A stretch of 64,000 bases of DNA, taken from contig NZ_CBDDRA010000014.1 of assembly GCF_965232925.1 (NCBI RefSeq), positions 1-64,000 of the forward strand. Reading direction: 5' to 3'. Source of the stretch: Tumidithrix helvetica (lineage in GTDB: Bacteria > Cyanobacteriota > Cyanobacteriia > Pseudanabaenales > Pseudanabaenaceae). The translations under genes and the position numbers were made by a program. The notes under the pieces were generated by a model that was not told where the DNA came from, did not search any database, and saw nothing but the letters and a program-made list of their open reading frames with translations. Shown piece after piece: positions 43,601 through 52,200 of this stretch (the first letter of the stretch is position 1; every line of letters begins with the position of its first letter).

Positions 43601-44548
43601 ATCGCCAAGGAATACGGGCTTACCACCGTACAGCGCTACATGAAGCATATCCAAGATAATGCCGCAGAATCCGTCCGCAAAGCGATCGCAAATTTGATCG
43701 AAACCACTTCAACTTCCCAATATACGTTTACCTATCCCTTTGATTGGGGCTGTCAGATTCAAGTTGCGATCGCCCTCAATCCCGATCGACGCACTGCCAA
43801 GATCGATTTTACGGGGACTTCGCCCCAGCAAGCCAATAACTTCAACGCACCCCTTGCTGTCTGTAAAGCGGCCGTTCTCTATGTGTTTCGCACCTTGGTG
43901 AACGATGACATTCCTTTGAATGCCGGCTGCATGGAACCGCTGGAGATCGTCGTACCTGAAGGTTGCATGCTGAACCCGCGTTATCCCGCCGCTGTCGTCG
44001 CTGGCAATGTCGAGACTTCGCAAGCGATCGTAAATGCGCTCTATGGGGCGCTCGGTGTGATGGCAGCGGCGCAAGGCACGATGAATAACTTCACCTTCGG
44101 CAATGCCCAATACCAGTACTACGAAACCATTTGTGGCGGCTCGGGGGCGGGAAGTGATTTTGATGGTACGGATGCCGTGCAAACCCATATGACCAATTCG
44201 CGACTCACCGATCCTGAAGTTTTAGAATGGCGATTTCCCGTGATTTTAGAGAATTTTGCCGTTTGCCCCCATAGCGGTGGGCAGGGCCGTCATCGCGGCG
44301 GCAATGGCGTAATTCGTCAGATCCAATTTCGAGAACCCATGACAGCGGCAATTTTATCTAATCATCGCATTGTGCCCCCATTTGGTTTGCAGGGAGGGCA
44401 ATCTGGCAAGATCGGGCGCAATTGGGTCAAACGGCAACAGGGTGAAGTAGAAAATCTAGCCAGTACAAGCACGATCGCCATGCAAGCAGGCGATCGCATC
44501 ATCATTGAAACCCCAGGTGGTGGTGGTTTTGGCGAAGTATCTCTATGA
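40649..44548 (+). CDS. 5-oxoprolinase (HyuA-HyuB fusion) with an in-frame repeat insertion
   Basis: The 1299-residue protein hydrolyses 5-oxoproline to glutamate with ATP. HyuA part (about 1-710): FWIDRGGTFTDIVAQSP, KMGTTVATNALLERKGDRT and SFDMGGTSTDVAHY. HyuB part (about 785-1295): NTSASVNIRERLDFSCAIFD, FATNNPYNGGTHLPD and ETPGGGGFGEV. Residues about 720-775 (SLPAPLNKGKEEPKSPLIRG and following) come from an inserted dispersed repeat. ATG 40649 is preferred over the upstream GTG. Confidence 0.93.
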   Translation: MAQRWQFWIDRGGTFTDIVAQSPSRQLIVHKLLSENPDRYKDAAIQGIREILGIPRDRPIPVKQIAAIKMGTTVATNALLERKGDRTVLLITKGFKDALRIGYQNRPDIFARQILLPEMLYEQAIEVEERYSAQGEVLIPLNEKDLIPELQAAFERGIRAGAIALMHGYRYPAHEQKVAALAKEIGFTQISVSHIVSPLMKLISRGDTTVVDAYLSPILRRYVEQISSEFLWESPRESPRELPIALEGKNSPQSTKLMFMQSNGGLIDAALFQGKNSILSGPAGGIVGAVQTSLQAGFDKIISFDMGGTSTDVAHYAGIYERSLTTEIAGVRLSTPMMAIHTVAAGGGSLISFDGARYRVEPESAGAFPGPACYRNGGGLTVTDCNVMLGKLQPDFFPSVFGANGDLPLDREIVRQKFAELSSQIQAETGSDRPPEAIAAGFLEIAVEKMASAIKKISVQRGYDVTEYALCCFGGAGGQHACAIADALGIRTVFIHPYAGVLSAYGIGLADLRVIQERGIEAKLESDILSDLDAIADELLLAGKAEIQQSDRSSESLDSEFPDLLRIESNGLLRLRYEGTDSPLDIDFRWDSINLSIQELRFTDLISEFERAHKERYGFIFADRSIIVQAIAVEVIGKTNIPEEPIQERTHALPPSPVATTQIYSGGAWHQAPIFRRQDLQPSDRISGAAIILDATGTNVVEPTWEAELTERNHLILRKCDRSLPAPLNKGKEEPKSPLIRGMPDRTGGSDTSNSKKVLLDEAGSPPAPLIKGGEESKPDPVKLEIFHHLFRAIAEQMGFTLQNTSASVNIRERLDFSCAIFDAAGQLVANAPHIPVHLGSMGESVKALIQDSKQGIQQRIHKGDVFATNNPYNGGTHLPDITVITPVFDGTHSAQIFYVASRGHHADIGGITPGSMPPDSTNINQEGILFDNFRLVEQGSFCERAVLQQLTSGEYPARNPAQNISDLQAQIAANEYGAKELLLIAKEYGLTTVQRYMKHIQDNAAESVRKAIANLIETTSTSQYTFTYPFDWGCQIQVAIALNPDRRTAKIDFTGTSPQQANNFNAPLAVCKAAVLYVFRTLVNDDIPLNAGCMEPLEIVVPEGCMLNPRYPAAVVAGNVETSQAIVNALYGALGVMAAAQGTMNNFTFGNAQYQYYETICGGSGAGSDFDGTDAVQTHMTNSRLTDPEVLEWRFPVILENFAVCPHSGGQGRHRGGNGVIRQIQFREPMTAAILSNHRIVPPFGLQGGQSGKIGRNWVKRQQGEVENLASTSTIAMQAGDRIIIETPGGGGFGEVSL
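42810..42976 (+). repeat. Dispersed GGGGGATGCCCGATAGG repeat inside the oxoprolinase gene
   Basis: Units CCCAGCCCCCCTTAATAAGG, AAGGGGGATGCCCGATAGGA and GATCCCCCCCAGCCCCCCTT recur with the same order as in the element at 36826-37013. The reading frame stays open through the whole insert, which encodes two PAPL.KG-type units. Confidence 0.85.
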
Positions 44549-44595
44549 TTCGCTAGGTATTGGGAATGGCGATCCTGTTAATTTTTATGCGATCC

Positions 44596-44697
44596 CTATA
44601 GAGAATCAGGATCGATATTCAGTTCGCGCAGCTTAGCGGCAAGTTTCTTGCGTTGTTTGCGCTCTGCCTCAGCCTCTTGTGGGAAGGGAGTATCATA
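44596..44697 (-). pseudogene. Uma2-family C-terminal remnant
   Basis: Reading leftward, the segment encodes YDTPFPQEAEAERKQRKKLA and AKLRELNIDPDSL before a stop, the typical coiled tail of Uma2 proteins. Nothing upstream belongs to the family. It lies in the gap between two convergent genes. Confidence 0.55.
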
Positions 44698-44710
44698 GCA
44701 ATTTAAGGAA

Positions 44711-44742
44711 CTGCGGTGAATTTAATCATGGATTCACCGCAG
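44711..44742. terminator. Bidirectional stem-loop between convergent genes
   Basis: CTGCGGTGAAT and ATTCACCGCAG form a perfect 11-bp stem with a 10-base loop, between the ends of the oxoprolinase and M3 peptidase genes. No U tract is evident. Confidence 0.5.
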
Positions 44743-44785
44743 GAAGTGATTGAGCGAAGTCGAAACCACTTGAGATAGATTAACG

Positions 44786-46930
44786 CTACGAAGCAACTGT
44801 GGCTAGTCCGCTATGCCTGAGCAGTGCCGCAGTACTGGGTTCGCGACCGCGAAACTGTTTAAACACTTCCATTGGGTGCAAACTTCCACCTAAGGCTAGA
44901 ACCGTGTCGCGATAGCGTCTGCCGATATCTGCGATCGCGGGTTCGTTCTCTAGACCCGCATCCTCAAAGGCAGCAAAGGCATCAGCACTGAGGACTTCAG
45001 CCCACTTGTAGCTGTAATAGCCTGCGGCATAGCCCCCAGCAAAAATATGCCCAAATGCACAGAGGAAGTTGTCTTCGGGCAAAGGAGGCATAACGGAAGT
45101 AGTTTTGGCAATACGCGATCGCACTTCGGCAGGAGTTTCGTTCCCATTGGGTTGATAGCGATGGTGCAGTTCGATATCGGTCAAGCTAAAGTGAAGTTGG
45201 CGCAACATCCCAGAGCCGCTCATATAGTGACGGGCAGCCAGCAACTTGTAATAGTAGTGCTCAGGTAGCGTTTCACCAGTTTCATAGTGCTTTGCCATTG
45301 CCATTAAGGTGGGATAGTCGTAGCACCAGTTCTCCATAAATTGACTGGGAAGCTCGACAGCATCCCATTCGATATTATTAATTCCCGATGCCCCTGAATA
45401 ATCCACCTTGGTAAGCATGTGCTGTAAGCCGTGACCAAATTCATGAAATAGGGTGGTAACTTCGCGGAAGTTCATCAGACTGGGCTTACCATCAACAGGG
45501 GGTGACTGGTTGCAGATCAGATAAGCTACGGGTAAGCGTGTATAGGTCTTCCCATCTTCGGTGATTTTGGCGCGACCGACACAATCGTTCATCCATGCAC
45601 CCCCGCGCTTTTCGGAGGGGCGGCTATAGGGATCGAGATAAAAATGGGCGATCGCTTGCCCAGACTCATCGGCAATGTCAAAGAAGCGAACATCTTCGTG
45701 CCAGATCGGAGCTTTGCCATCGGCTGCGGTGACGGCGATCCCAAACAAGCGGTTCACGAGCTTAAACAGCCCCTCTAAAACCTGTGGTAGTGGGAAGTAA
45801 GGACGCAGTTCTTCCTCGCTAAAATCGAACTTCGCTTCCTGTTGCCTTTCTGCCCAAAAACTGATATCCCAGTGTTTGAGTTCTTCGTCTTCTGGGAATC
45901 CTTGCGACTTTGCAAATGTCTTAAGGTTTTCGAGGTCTTGGACAGCAGCACCATAGCTGGCTTGACGCAATTCTTCGAGCAGGGTCTCGACGGCTGAAAC
46001 ATTGGGAGCCATTTTAGTCGCGAGGCTTAATTCGGCAAAACTTTCAAAATCTAGCAGCTTCGCTTTTTCTTGGCGTAGTTCCAAAATCCGTTCGATTAAG
46101 GGAGAGTTATCAAATTCCCCACTGGAGGCACGACTGACAAAGGCTTTATATAGTTTTTCGCGCAGGTCGCGGCGGGTACTATGCTGCATGAAGGGTACAT
46201 AGCTAGGAAAGTCTAGGGTGATGCACCAAGGTCCCTTTTCGGGTGTGGCTTTGCTGTCTCCGTCAGCTCTTGCGGCTTGGGCGGCAAGACTGAGTAAACT
46301 GGGAGGTAAGCCTTCGGCTTCTTCGGGTTTAAACAGGGTCATGCTAAAGGCTTTGGTGGCATCTAGGACATGATTGGAGAACTTGGTAGTAATGTCTGCC
46401 AATTCCATCTGAATTTGGTTAAATCGCGCTTTGGTTTCTCCTTCTAAACCAACACCAGACAGTTCGGCTTCTTTGATAGCGGCAGTGACGATTCTTTGTT
46501 GGGCTGGATCGAGGCTCAGCCAGGTCTCGCCTGCCCGAATGGCTTTGAAGGCTTTATAAATCGGTTGGCTTTGGCTGAGGCGATTAAAAAATTGCACGAT
46601 CGCTGGCTGCATGGTTTTATGTGCTTCGCGCAGTTCGGCACTATTTTTAACGCTGGTGAGGTGTCCGACTACACCCCAACTCCATGTGAGCTTTTCTGTA
46701 AGCCGATCTAAGGGTTCTACCAGATCGCTCCAGGTCGGTTGACTATGAGAATTTAAGCTTGCCTCTAGATTTGCCTCTAACTGGGTTAACCCTGCATCAA
46801 TTTCTGCTAGCAGTTGGGTAATTGCGGGGACAACATGTTCGGGCTTAATGTCTGGAAATGGTGGCAAGCCCTTGCCAATCAGTAAAGGATTGGCTGTTTC
46901 AGTCGGTGCATCAAGATTCGCAGTAGTCAT
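44786..46930 (-). CDS. prlC: M3 family oligopeptidase A-like metallopeptidase
   Basis: The 714-residue protein has the zinc motif TLFHEFGHGLQHML and the family sequences AWMNDCVGRAKI, YDYPTLMAMAKHYETGE and CAFGHIFAGGYAAGYYSY. It degrades short peptides in the cytoplasm. Length is close to the 680-residue E. coli enzyme. The ATG is followed by a normal N-terminus, GLPPFPDIKPEHVVPAI. It is transcribed toward the oxoprolinase gene. Confidence 0.94.
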   Translation of the reverse strand: MTTANLDAPTETANPLLIGKGLPPFPDIKPEHVVPAITQLLAEIDAGLTQLEANLEASLNSHSQPTWSDLVEPLDRLTEKLTWSWGVVGHLTSVKNSAELREAHKTMQPAIVQFFNRLSQSQPIYKAFKAIRAGETWLSLDPAQQRIVTAAIKEAELSGVGLEGETKARFNQIQMELADITTKFSNHVLDATKAFSMTLFKPEEAEGLPPSLLSLAAQAARADGDSKATPEKGPWCITLDFPSYVPFMQHSTRRDLREKLYKAFVSRASSGEFDNSPLIERILELRQEKAKLLDFESFAELSLATKMAPNVSAVETLLEELRQASYGAAVQDLENLKTFAKSQGFPEDEELKHWDISFWAERQQEAKFDFSEEELRPYFPLPQVLEGLFKLVNRLFGIAVTAADGKAPIWHEDVRFFDIADESGQAIAHFYLDPYSRPSEKRGGAWMNDCVGRAKITEDGKTYTRLPVAYLICNQSPPVDGKPSLMNFREVTTLFHEFGHGLQHMLTKVDYSGASGINNIEWDAVELPSQFMENWCYDYPTLMAMAKHYETGETLPEHYYYKLLAARHYMSGSGMLRQLHFSLTDIELHHRYQPNGNETPAEVRSRIAKTTSVMPPLPEDNFLCAFGHIFAGGYAAGYYSYKWAEVLSADAFAAFEDAGLENEPAIADIGRRYRDTVLALGGSLHPMEVFKQFRGREPSTAALLRHSGLATVAS

Positions 46931-47374
46931 GGGTAATGCTAATTTTCAGTATTGGTTAGTATGTTTGAGTTTTGCTACTTCAATTATGATCGATGTGACA
47001 AACAGTTATAGCTGAAATTGCTTCCCCCCAGTTAAAGTTGTGCTGCGATCGCCTGATATTTTTCGCGATCGGTAATCGGCTAACGATTCATTCTGCGGCA
47101 ACTCATACCCGCACAATGCGATCGCTTTCCGCTTCAAGATTTCACCACGATCCAGAAATGCGTAAAAGCGTAAAAAATCTTTAGATTTTGCCATTGGGGT
47201 TCGTGGGACAATGAAACCAAGGATGGAGGTTAACTATCGAACAGTTAACACTGCAAGCTCCTCCCGCTTTGGGAATCAGCGATCGCCTCGCTCAAGCTCA
47301 TCCCTAGCCACCTCCTCCTTGTTGTTGACCAATGGTTAGTTGGTTCGTCGTACAGGAAAAAAGGAGATAGTTCT
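46931..47374. other. Divergent promoter gap between prlC and ppsA
   Basis: These 444 bases hold no convincing gene. GTTAAC occurs twice, at 47229 and 47244, as a small inverted pair, possibly an operator for ppsA. AAAAGGAGATAG precedes the ppsA ATG. Confidence 0.4.
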
Positions 47375-49828
47375 ATGACTAGTTCAGAAATTTTGACTAG
47401 AGAGCATGCCATACCCTCTAAAGACGAAGCCTTTGTGCTCTGGTTTGAGCAGGTAGGGATTGCAGACATTCCCCTCGTCGGTGGGAAGAATGCTTCACTA
47501 GGAGAAATGATTCGCGAACTCAAGGCTCAAGGCGTCAACGTCCCTAACGGCTTTGCAACGACAGCCCATGCCTATCGCTACTTTATTCAGGCAGCGGGCA
47601 TCGAATCAAAATTGCGGCAGCTATTTGCCACGCTAGATGTGGAAAATGTCAACAATCTCCGCAGTGTCGGTAAACAGGCGCGATCGCTTATTCTCAACAC
47701 ACCTATGCCTCAACCGATCCAAGAGGCGATTCGGCGTGCCTATGCGAGATTGTGTAGTCAATATGGTTCTGAAACCGATGTCGCAGTTCGCTCTAGTGCC
47801 ACCGCCGAAGACCTCCCCGATGCTAGTTTTGCGGGGCAGCAAGAAACCTATCTCAACGTTCACGGACTCAGTACCGTTTTAACAGCTTGCCAAAATTGCT
47901 TTGCCTCTATTTTTACCGATCGCGCCATTTCTTATCGCACGATTAAAGGCTTTGACCACTTTGATGTCGCCCTCTCCGTAGGCGTGCAAAAGATGGTGCG
48001 TTCTGACCTCGCCACCTCTGGCGTCATGTTCTCGATCGATACCGAAACTGGTTTTAGGAATGCCGCGCTGATCACTGCTGCCTATGGCTTGGGCGAAAAT
48101 GTGGTGCAGGGTGCGGTCAACCCCGATGAATACCTCGTATTCAAGCCCACGCTCAAAACGGGATTTAGTCCGATTTTAGAAAAGCGTCTGGGCACAAAGG
48201 AAATCAAGATGATCTATGACATCGGCGGCGGTAAGTTGACCAAGAATATCTCCGTGCCAGTCTCAGAGCGCAACAAGTTTGCCCTCAACGATGCTGAGAT
48301 TCTCCAACTGGCAAAATGGGCCTGCATCATTGAGGATCACTACTCGCAGGTGCGCGGTCAAGATACGCCGATGGATATCGAGTGGGCAAAGGATGGCGAA
48401 ACTGGAGAACTATTCATCGTCCAGGCGCGTCCCGAAACCGTGCAATCGCAAAAATCTAGCAGCGTATTGCGCAACTATCGACTCCAAGCCCAAGGGGACG
48501 TTCTGATTACAGGTCGATCGGTGGGCAAAGCGATCGGTCAGGGCAAAGCCCGAGTCATTCTCGAAACCCACAAGCTAGATGAGTTCCAAGCGGGAGAAGT
48601 TCTCGTGACGAATAAGACCGACCCCGACTGGGAACCGATCATGAAAAAAGCTAGCGCGATCGTCACCAACCAAGGCGGACGTACCTGCCACGCTGCGATT
48701 ATCGCTAGAGAGATGGGTATTCCCGCGATCGTAGGTTGCGGGGATGCTAGCAGTGCGATCGCTACAGGACAAGAGGTCACCGTTTCCTGCTCGGAAGGTG
48801 AAGAAGGTCGCGTCTATGCGGGACTGATTCCCTTTGCGATCGAGGAGACACTGCTGGATAAGTTACCACGCACGCGCACCAAAATCCTCATGAATGTGGG
48901 CAACCCCGAAGAGGCGTTTGGTCTGGCGGCAATTCCCTGCGATGGCGTGGGTCTAGCCCGATTTGAGTTCATTATCGCCAATCACATCAAAGCTCATCCC
49001 TTGGCATTGATTCACTTCGATCGCTTAGAGGATGAAGCTGCCAAGAAAGAGATTGCCACCTTGACCGTAGGTTATGCTCATAAACCCGATTTCTTTGTCG
49101 ATAAACTCGCCTACGGCGTCGGCACAATCGCAGCGGCATTCTATCCCAACCCCGTCGTTGTACGCATGTCAGACTTTAAGAGCAACGAATATGCCAACCT
49201 CTTAGGCGGCAAGCAATTTGAGCCATCAGAAGAGAATCCCATGATTGGTTGGCGGGGGGCTTCTCGTTACTACGATCCGAAGTACAGCGAAGCCTACGGT
49301 CTGGAATGCAAAGCCTTGAAGCGGGTCAGAGATGACATGGGATTAACCAATGTCATTCCCATGATTCCCTTCTGTCGCACACCCGAGGAAGGTCGTAAGG
49401 TAATCGCAGAGATGGAAAAACACGGTCTCAAACGCGGCGAAAACGGTCTGCAAGTTTACGTCATGTGCGAAATTCCCAGTAACGTGATTTTGGCAGAACA
49501 GTTCAGCGAAGTCTTCGATGGTTTCTCGATTGGCTCTAACGACCTCACCCAACTCACTTTGGGGCTCGATCGCGACTCGTCTCTGGTGGCTCACATCTTT
49601 GACGAACGCAACGATGCCGTGAAGACGATGGTGGCAATGGTAATTGCGAAGGCAAAAGCATGCGATCGCAAGATCGGCATTTGCGGTCAAGCTCCTAGCG
49701 ATTATCCTGAGTTTGCTCGCTTCTTGGTGGAACAAGGTATCGACTCGATCAGCCTCAATCCTGATTCGTTGTTGCCAACCATGCTCGCGATCGCTTCTGT
49801 AGAAGATCGCCTCTCAGCGATATCGTAA
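47375..49828 (+). CDS. ppsA: Phosphoenolpyruvate synthase
   Basis: The 817-residue protein makes PEP from pyruvate and ATP. It has the N-terminal PPDK/PEPS nucleotide domain (GGKNASLGEMIRELKAQGV, VAVRSSATAEDLPDASFAGQ), the phospho-histidine loop GGRTCHAAIIAREMGIPAIV, and the PEP-binding C-terminal TIM barrel (FSIGSNDLTQLTLGLDRDSS, ICGQAPSDYPEF). Length matches the family. It appears monocistronic. Confidence 0.96.
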   Translation: MTSSEILTREHAIPSKDEAFVLWFEQVGIADIPLVGGKNASLGEMIRELKAQGVNVPNGFATTAHAYRYFIQAAGIESKLRQLFATLDVENVNNLRSVGKQARSLILNTPMPQPIQEAIRRAYARLCSQYGSETDVAVRSSATAEDLPDASFAGQQETYLNVHGLSTVLTACQNCFASIFTDRAISYRTIKGFDHFDVALSVGVQKMVRSDLATSGVMFSIDTETGFRNAALITAAYGLGENVVQGAVNPDEYLVFKPTLKTGFSPILEKRLGTKEIKMIYDIGGGKLTKNISVPVSERNKFALNDAEILQLAKWACIIEDHYSQVRGQDTPMDIEWAKDGETGELFIVQARPETVQSQKSSSVLRNYRLQAQGDVLITGRSVGKAIGQGKARVILETHKLDEFQAGEVLVTNKTDPDWEPIMKKASAIVTNQGGRTCHAAIIAREMGIPAIVGCGDASSAIATGQEVTVSCSEGEEGRVYAGLIPFAIEETLLDKLPRTRTKILMNVGNPEEAFGLAAIPCDGVGLARFEFIIANHIKAHPLALIHFDRLEDEAAKKEIATLTVGYAHKPDFFVDKLAYGVGTIAAAFYPNPVVVRMSDFKSNEYANLLGGKQFEPSEENPMIGWRGASRYYDPKYSEAYGLECKALKRVRDDMGLTNVIPMIPFCRTPEEGRKVIAEMEKHGLKRGENGLQVYVMCEIPSNVILAEQFSEVFDGFSIGSNDLTQLTLGLDRDSSLVAHIFDERNDAVKTMVAMVIAKAKACDRKIGICGQAPSDYPEFARFLVEQGIDSISLNPDSLLPTMLAIASVEDRLSAIS

Positions 49829-49833
49829 TCATG

Positions 49834-50061
49834 CTAGAAATAATAGCGGCTTTCAATCCATCGCATCACTTCTAGCTCAGAGCCAAAACTCGCACATTCT
49901 CCAGTCTTAGGATCGTAAGTACTCCAGTAAAGATTCCCCTTGCGATCGGTTTCTTGCCAAACTTTGACCTCATCACTTCGGTCAAAAACAGCTCGAAATA
50001 AGTTCTCGATCGCTTTACCTAGAAAGACGAAAGGATTTGTAGGAATAAAAGAGAATTGCAT
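49834..50061 (-). CDS. Conserved-looking small protein, unknown function
   Basis: The 75-residue protein contains GKAIENLFRAVFDRSDEVKV, WQETDRKGNLYWSTYDP and EVMRWIESRYYF. The aromatic-rich second half resembles small cyanobacterial proteins of unknown role. It is tail-to-tail with ppsA, six bases apart. Confidence 0.65.
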   Translation of the reverse strand: MQFSFIPTNPFVFLGKAIENLFRAVFDRSDEVKVWQETDRKGNLYWSTYDPKTGECASFGSELEVMRWIESRYYF

Positions 50062-50269
50062 AATTTTGCTGCCAAGTCATTGCAGATCGGGAGATGCTTC
50101 TTATTTTTATCGCGTTGCGAAGTTGATGGGAAGGTACAGATTTGGTCACTTTAGCTAGTACAGTTACAGAAATACTCAACTGTTCTAGTAAAACTTAATA
50201 AAACTGTACTAGGTAGGTTGAGTAGGTATCGCTATATACTGCTCTCAACCTCTCAGGAGTGACTGCCCT

Positions 50270-51718
50270 ATGAGAATTCCGTTAAATCGCTCAGCACAAG
50301 AGCCGATCTATCTCCAAATCCGCGATCGCATCAGTCGTCTCATCGCTGCGGGATCGCTCCAACCTGGGGAGCAATTACCGTCCATTCGCTCGCTTGCCGA
50401 AAGCGTACAGGTAAATAAATTGACGGTAATCGAAGCCTACAGCGTCTTAGAGGCTGATGGCTTAGTTTCAGCAAAGCAAGGTGCTGGATATTTTGTCAAT
50501 CATGTGGCGATTTCAAGCGATCGAAGTTCCACGCTCGAAGCCGATCAAAAGGTTGTGATTCCGAGTCAGTGGGGCGAATCATTTTTCGATCAATATATGA
50601 GTTCGCTCGAAGCACAGTTAGAACCTGACACGATCGATTTCACGTCTGGCTTCCCGCGTCCATCAGGCTTAGAAGATCTAGCCAAAATTGCTCGTCGAGC
50701 CATGAATCAAGTTGCCGACGTGCTGTTTAGCTATGACTCCCCTCAAGGGCAATTTACACTGCGAAAACAGGTAGCACAAATGCTCGCTTGGAAGCTAGGT
50801 TTGGAAGTTTCGGCAGATAATTTGATTATCACCAACGGCTCGAAGCAAGCTTTATCTCTTGCCTTGCAATACTATCTCCAAGCTGGAGATTGGGCAATCG
50901 TCGAGAGTCCCACCTATCACGGGGCGATCGCGATTTTAGAAAAAATGGGAATTAAAGTCATTGGCATTCCCATGCAAAAGGATGGTATGAATCTGGAACT
51001 GTTGAAGCAATATCTCCATAGCCATCAGCCCAAGCTCATCTATACAGTCAGCACATTACACAACCCCACGGGAATCACGACATCCCTAGCCCATCGTCGC
51101 GAATTGATATCTCTCGCTGAGAAGTATAACTGTCCGATTTTGGAAGATAACGCCTATGAAGGATTGAATTTTGAACCTGCGCCCGCGCCGCTCAAGGTTT
51201 TGGATCGGAGCGATTTGGTCACTTACATTGGCACATTCTCAAAAACGCTGATGCCTGGGCTGAGATTAGGCTATATGGTGTCTACGGGCAAACACTATCA
51301 ATCATTAGTTGAGATTAAGTTGCTGCACGATCTGCATGTTTCCACGGTGACACAGGCGATCGCCAGTGAATATATTGCATCAGGGCATTACCGCCGCCAC
51401 CTCAATCATCTGCGCGCGATCAACCAACAGCGCCACGATCGGATGTTACATGCCATGGAACAACACTTCCCAAGCTCAGTGCGATGGATAGTTCCCAATG
51501 GAGGACTGTTTATTTGGGTGCAGCTTCCCAATCAAGCACCGATGCAAGCAATACGTCTTGCAGCGGAAGCGCAAAAGGTACTTATCGGGCGCGGCAAACT
51601 TTTCTTTCCAGACGGGCAGGGCTATCCTGCATTTCGACTCAATTTTTCGCAATCCTTAGAAGATATCGATCGCGGTCTTGCGATCTTGGGCAATATTCTC
51701 AAATCCCATCTTTTATGA
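50270..51718 (+). CDS. MocR-type GntR/aminotransferase regulator
   Basis: The 482-residue protein joins a GntR winged helix (1-75; EPIYLQIRDRISRLIAAGSL, LAESVQVNKLTVIEAYSVLE) to a fold-type I aminotransferase domain (about 110-480). The PLP lysine is in YIGTFSKTLMPGLRLGYM. MocR proteins often control vitamin B6 or amino-acid genes. The region upstream has the repeated element TAAAACT/AAAACTGTACTAG, possibly its operator. No obvious target gene is adjacent. Confidence 0.9.
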   Translation: MRIPLNRSAQEPIYLQIRDRISRLIAAGSLQPGEQLPSIRSLAESVQVNKLTVIEAYSVLEADGLVSAKQGAGYFVNHVAISSDRSSTLEADQKVVIPSQWGESFFDQYMSSLEAQLEPDTIDFTSGFPRPSGLEDLAKIARRAMNQVADVLFSYDSPQGQFTLRKQVAQMLAWKLGLEVSADNLIITNGSKQALSLALQYYLQAGDWAIVESPTYHGAIAILEKMGIKVIGIPMQKDGMNLELLKQYLHSHQPKLIYTVSTLHNPTGITTSLAHRRELISLAEKYNCPILEDNAYEGLNFEPAPAPLKVLDRSDLVTYIGTFSKTLMPGLRLGYMVSTGKHYQSLVEIKLLHDLHVSTVTQAIASEYIASGHYRRHLNHLRAINQQRHDRMLHAMEQHFPSSVRWIVPNGGLFIWVQLPNQAPMQAIRLAAEAQKVLIGRGKLFFPDGQGYPAFRLNFSQSLEDIDRGLAILGNILKSHLL

Positions 51719-51827
51719 AAAGTTAACGATCGCCTCAGGGGAAATTCATCTTTCTAGGATTAGATCTACTAGAGTAAAAAGGTTAAGAAAATCTTAATTG
51801 GATTACCTTGAATGGGGAGAGACATGT

Positions 51828-52193
51828 ATGACGCCACATATTCTGCTAGTGGAAGACGATGTTAAATTATGTCGATTTATGGAATCGGAATTAGGGCTTG
51901 AGGGCTATGGCGTTACTGTGGCGCATGATGGCATCGCAGGACTGAATCTAGCTTTAGAGTCGCCACCAGATCTTGCGATTTTAGACTGGATGTTGCCTAG
52001 CTTGGAAGGCGTCGAAATATGCCGACGTTTGCGATCGCTTGGGCATAAATTCCCTATAATTTTACTGACCGCAAGGGATGAACTCAGCGATCGCGTCATG
52101 GGACTTGAGGCGGGGGCTACTGATTTTGTGGTCAAACCTTTTAATATCGAAGAGATTTTTGCGAGAATCGCAACGTATCTCTCACTCGTTTGA
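51828..52193 (+). CDS. Stand-alone response-regulator receiver domain
   Basis: The 121-residue protein has the acidic pair LLVEDD, the phospho-acceptor ILDWMLPSLEGVEI, LLTARDE and FVVKPFN. It looks like an OmpR-class receiver that lacks its DNA-binding domain, ending just after the receiver. Seven bases separate it from the large kinase gene, so they are probably co-expressed partners. Confidence 0.88.
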   Translation: MTPHILLVEDDVKLCRFMESELGLEGYGVTVAHDGIAGLNLALESPPDLAILDWMLPSLEGVEICRRLRSLGHKFPIILLTARDELSDRVMGLEAGATDFVVKPFNIEEIFARIATYLSLV

Positions 52194-52200
52194 TATTCCT

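Noticed and set aside
47006..47194. 62-residue frame in the prlC-ppsA gap
   Set aside because: No ribosome binding site, no recognised similarity and it lies in a divergent promoter region; HIP1-rich sequence keeps frames open by chance.
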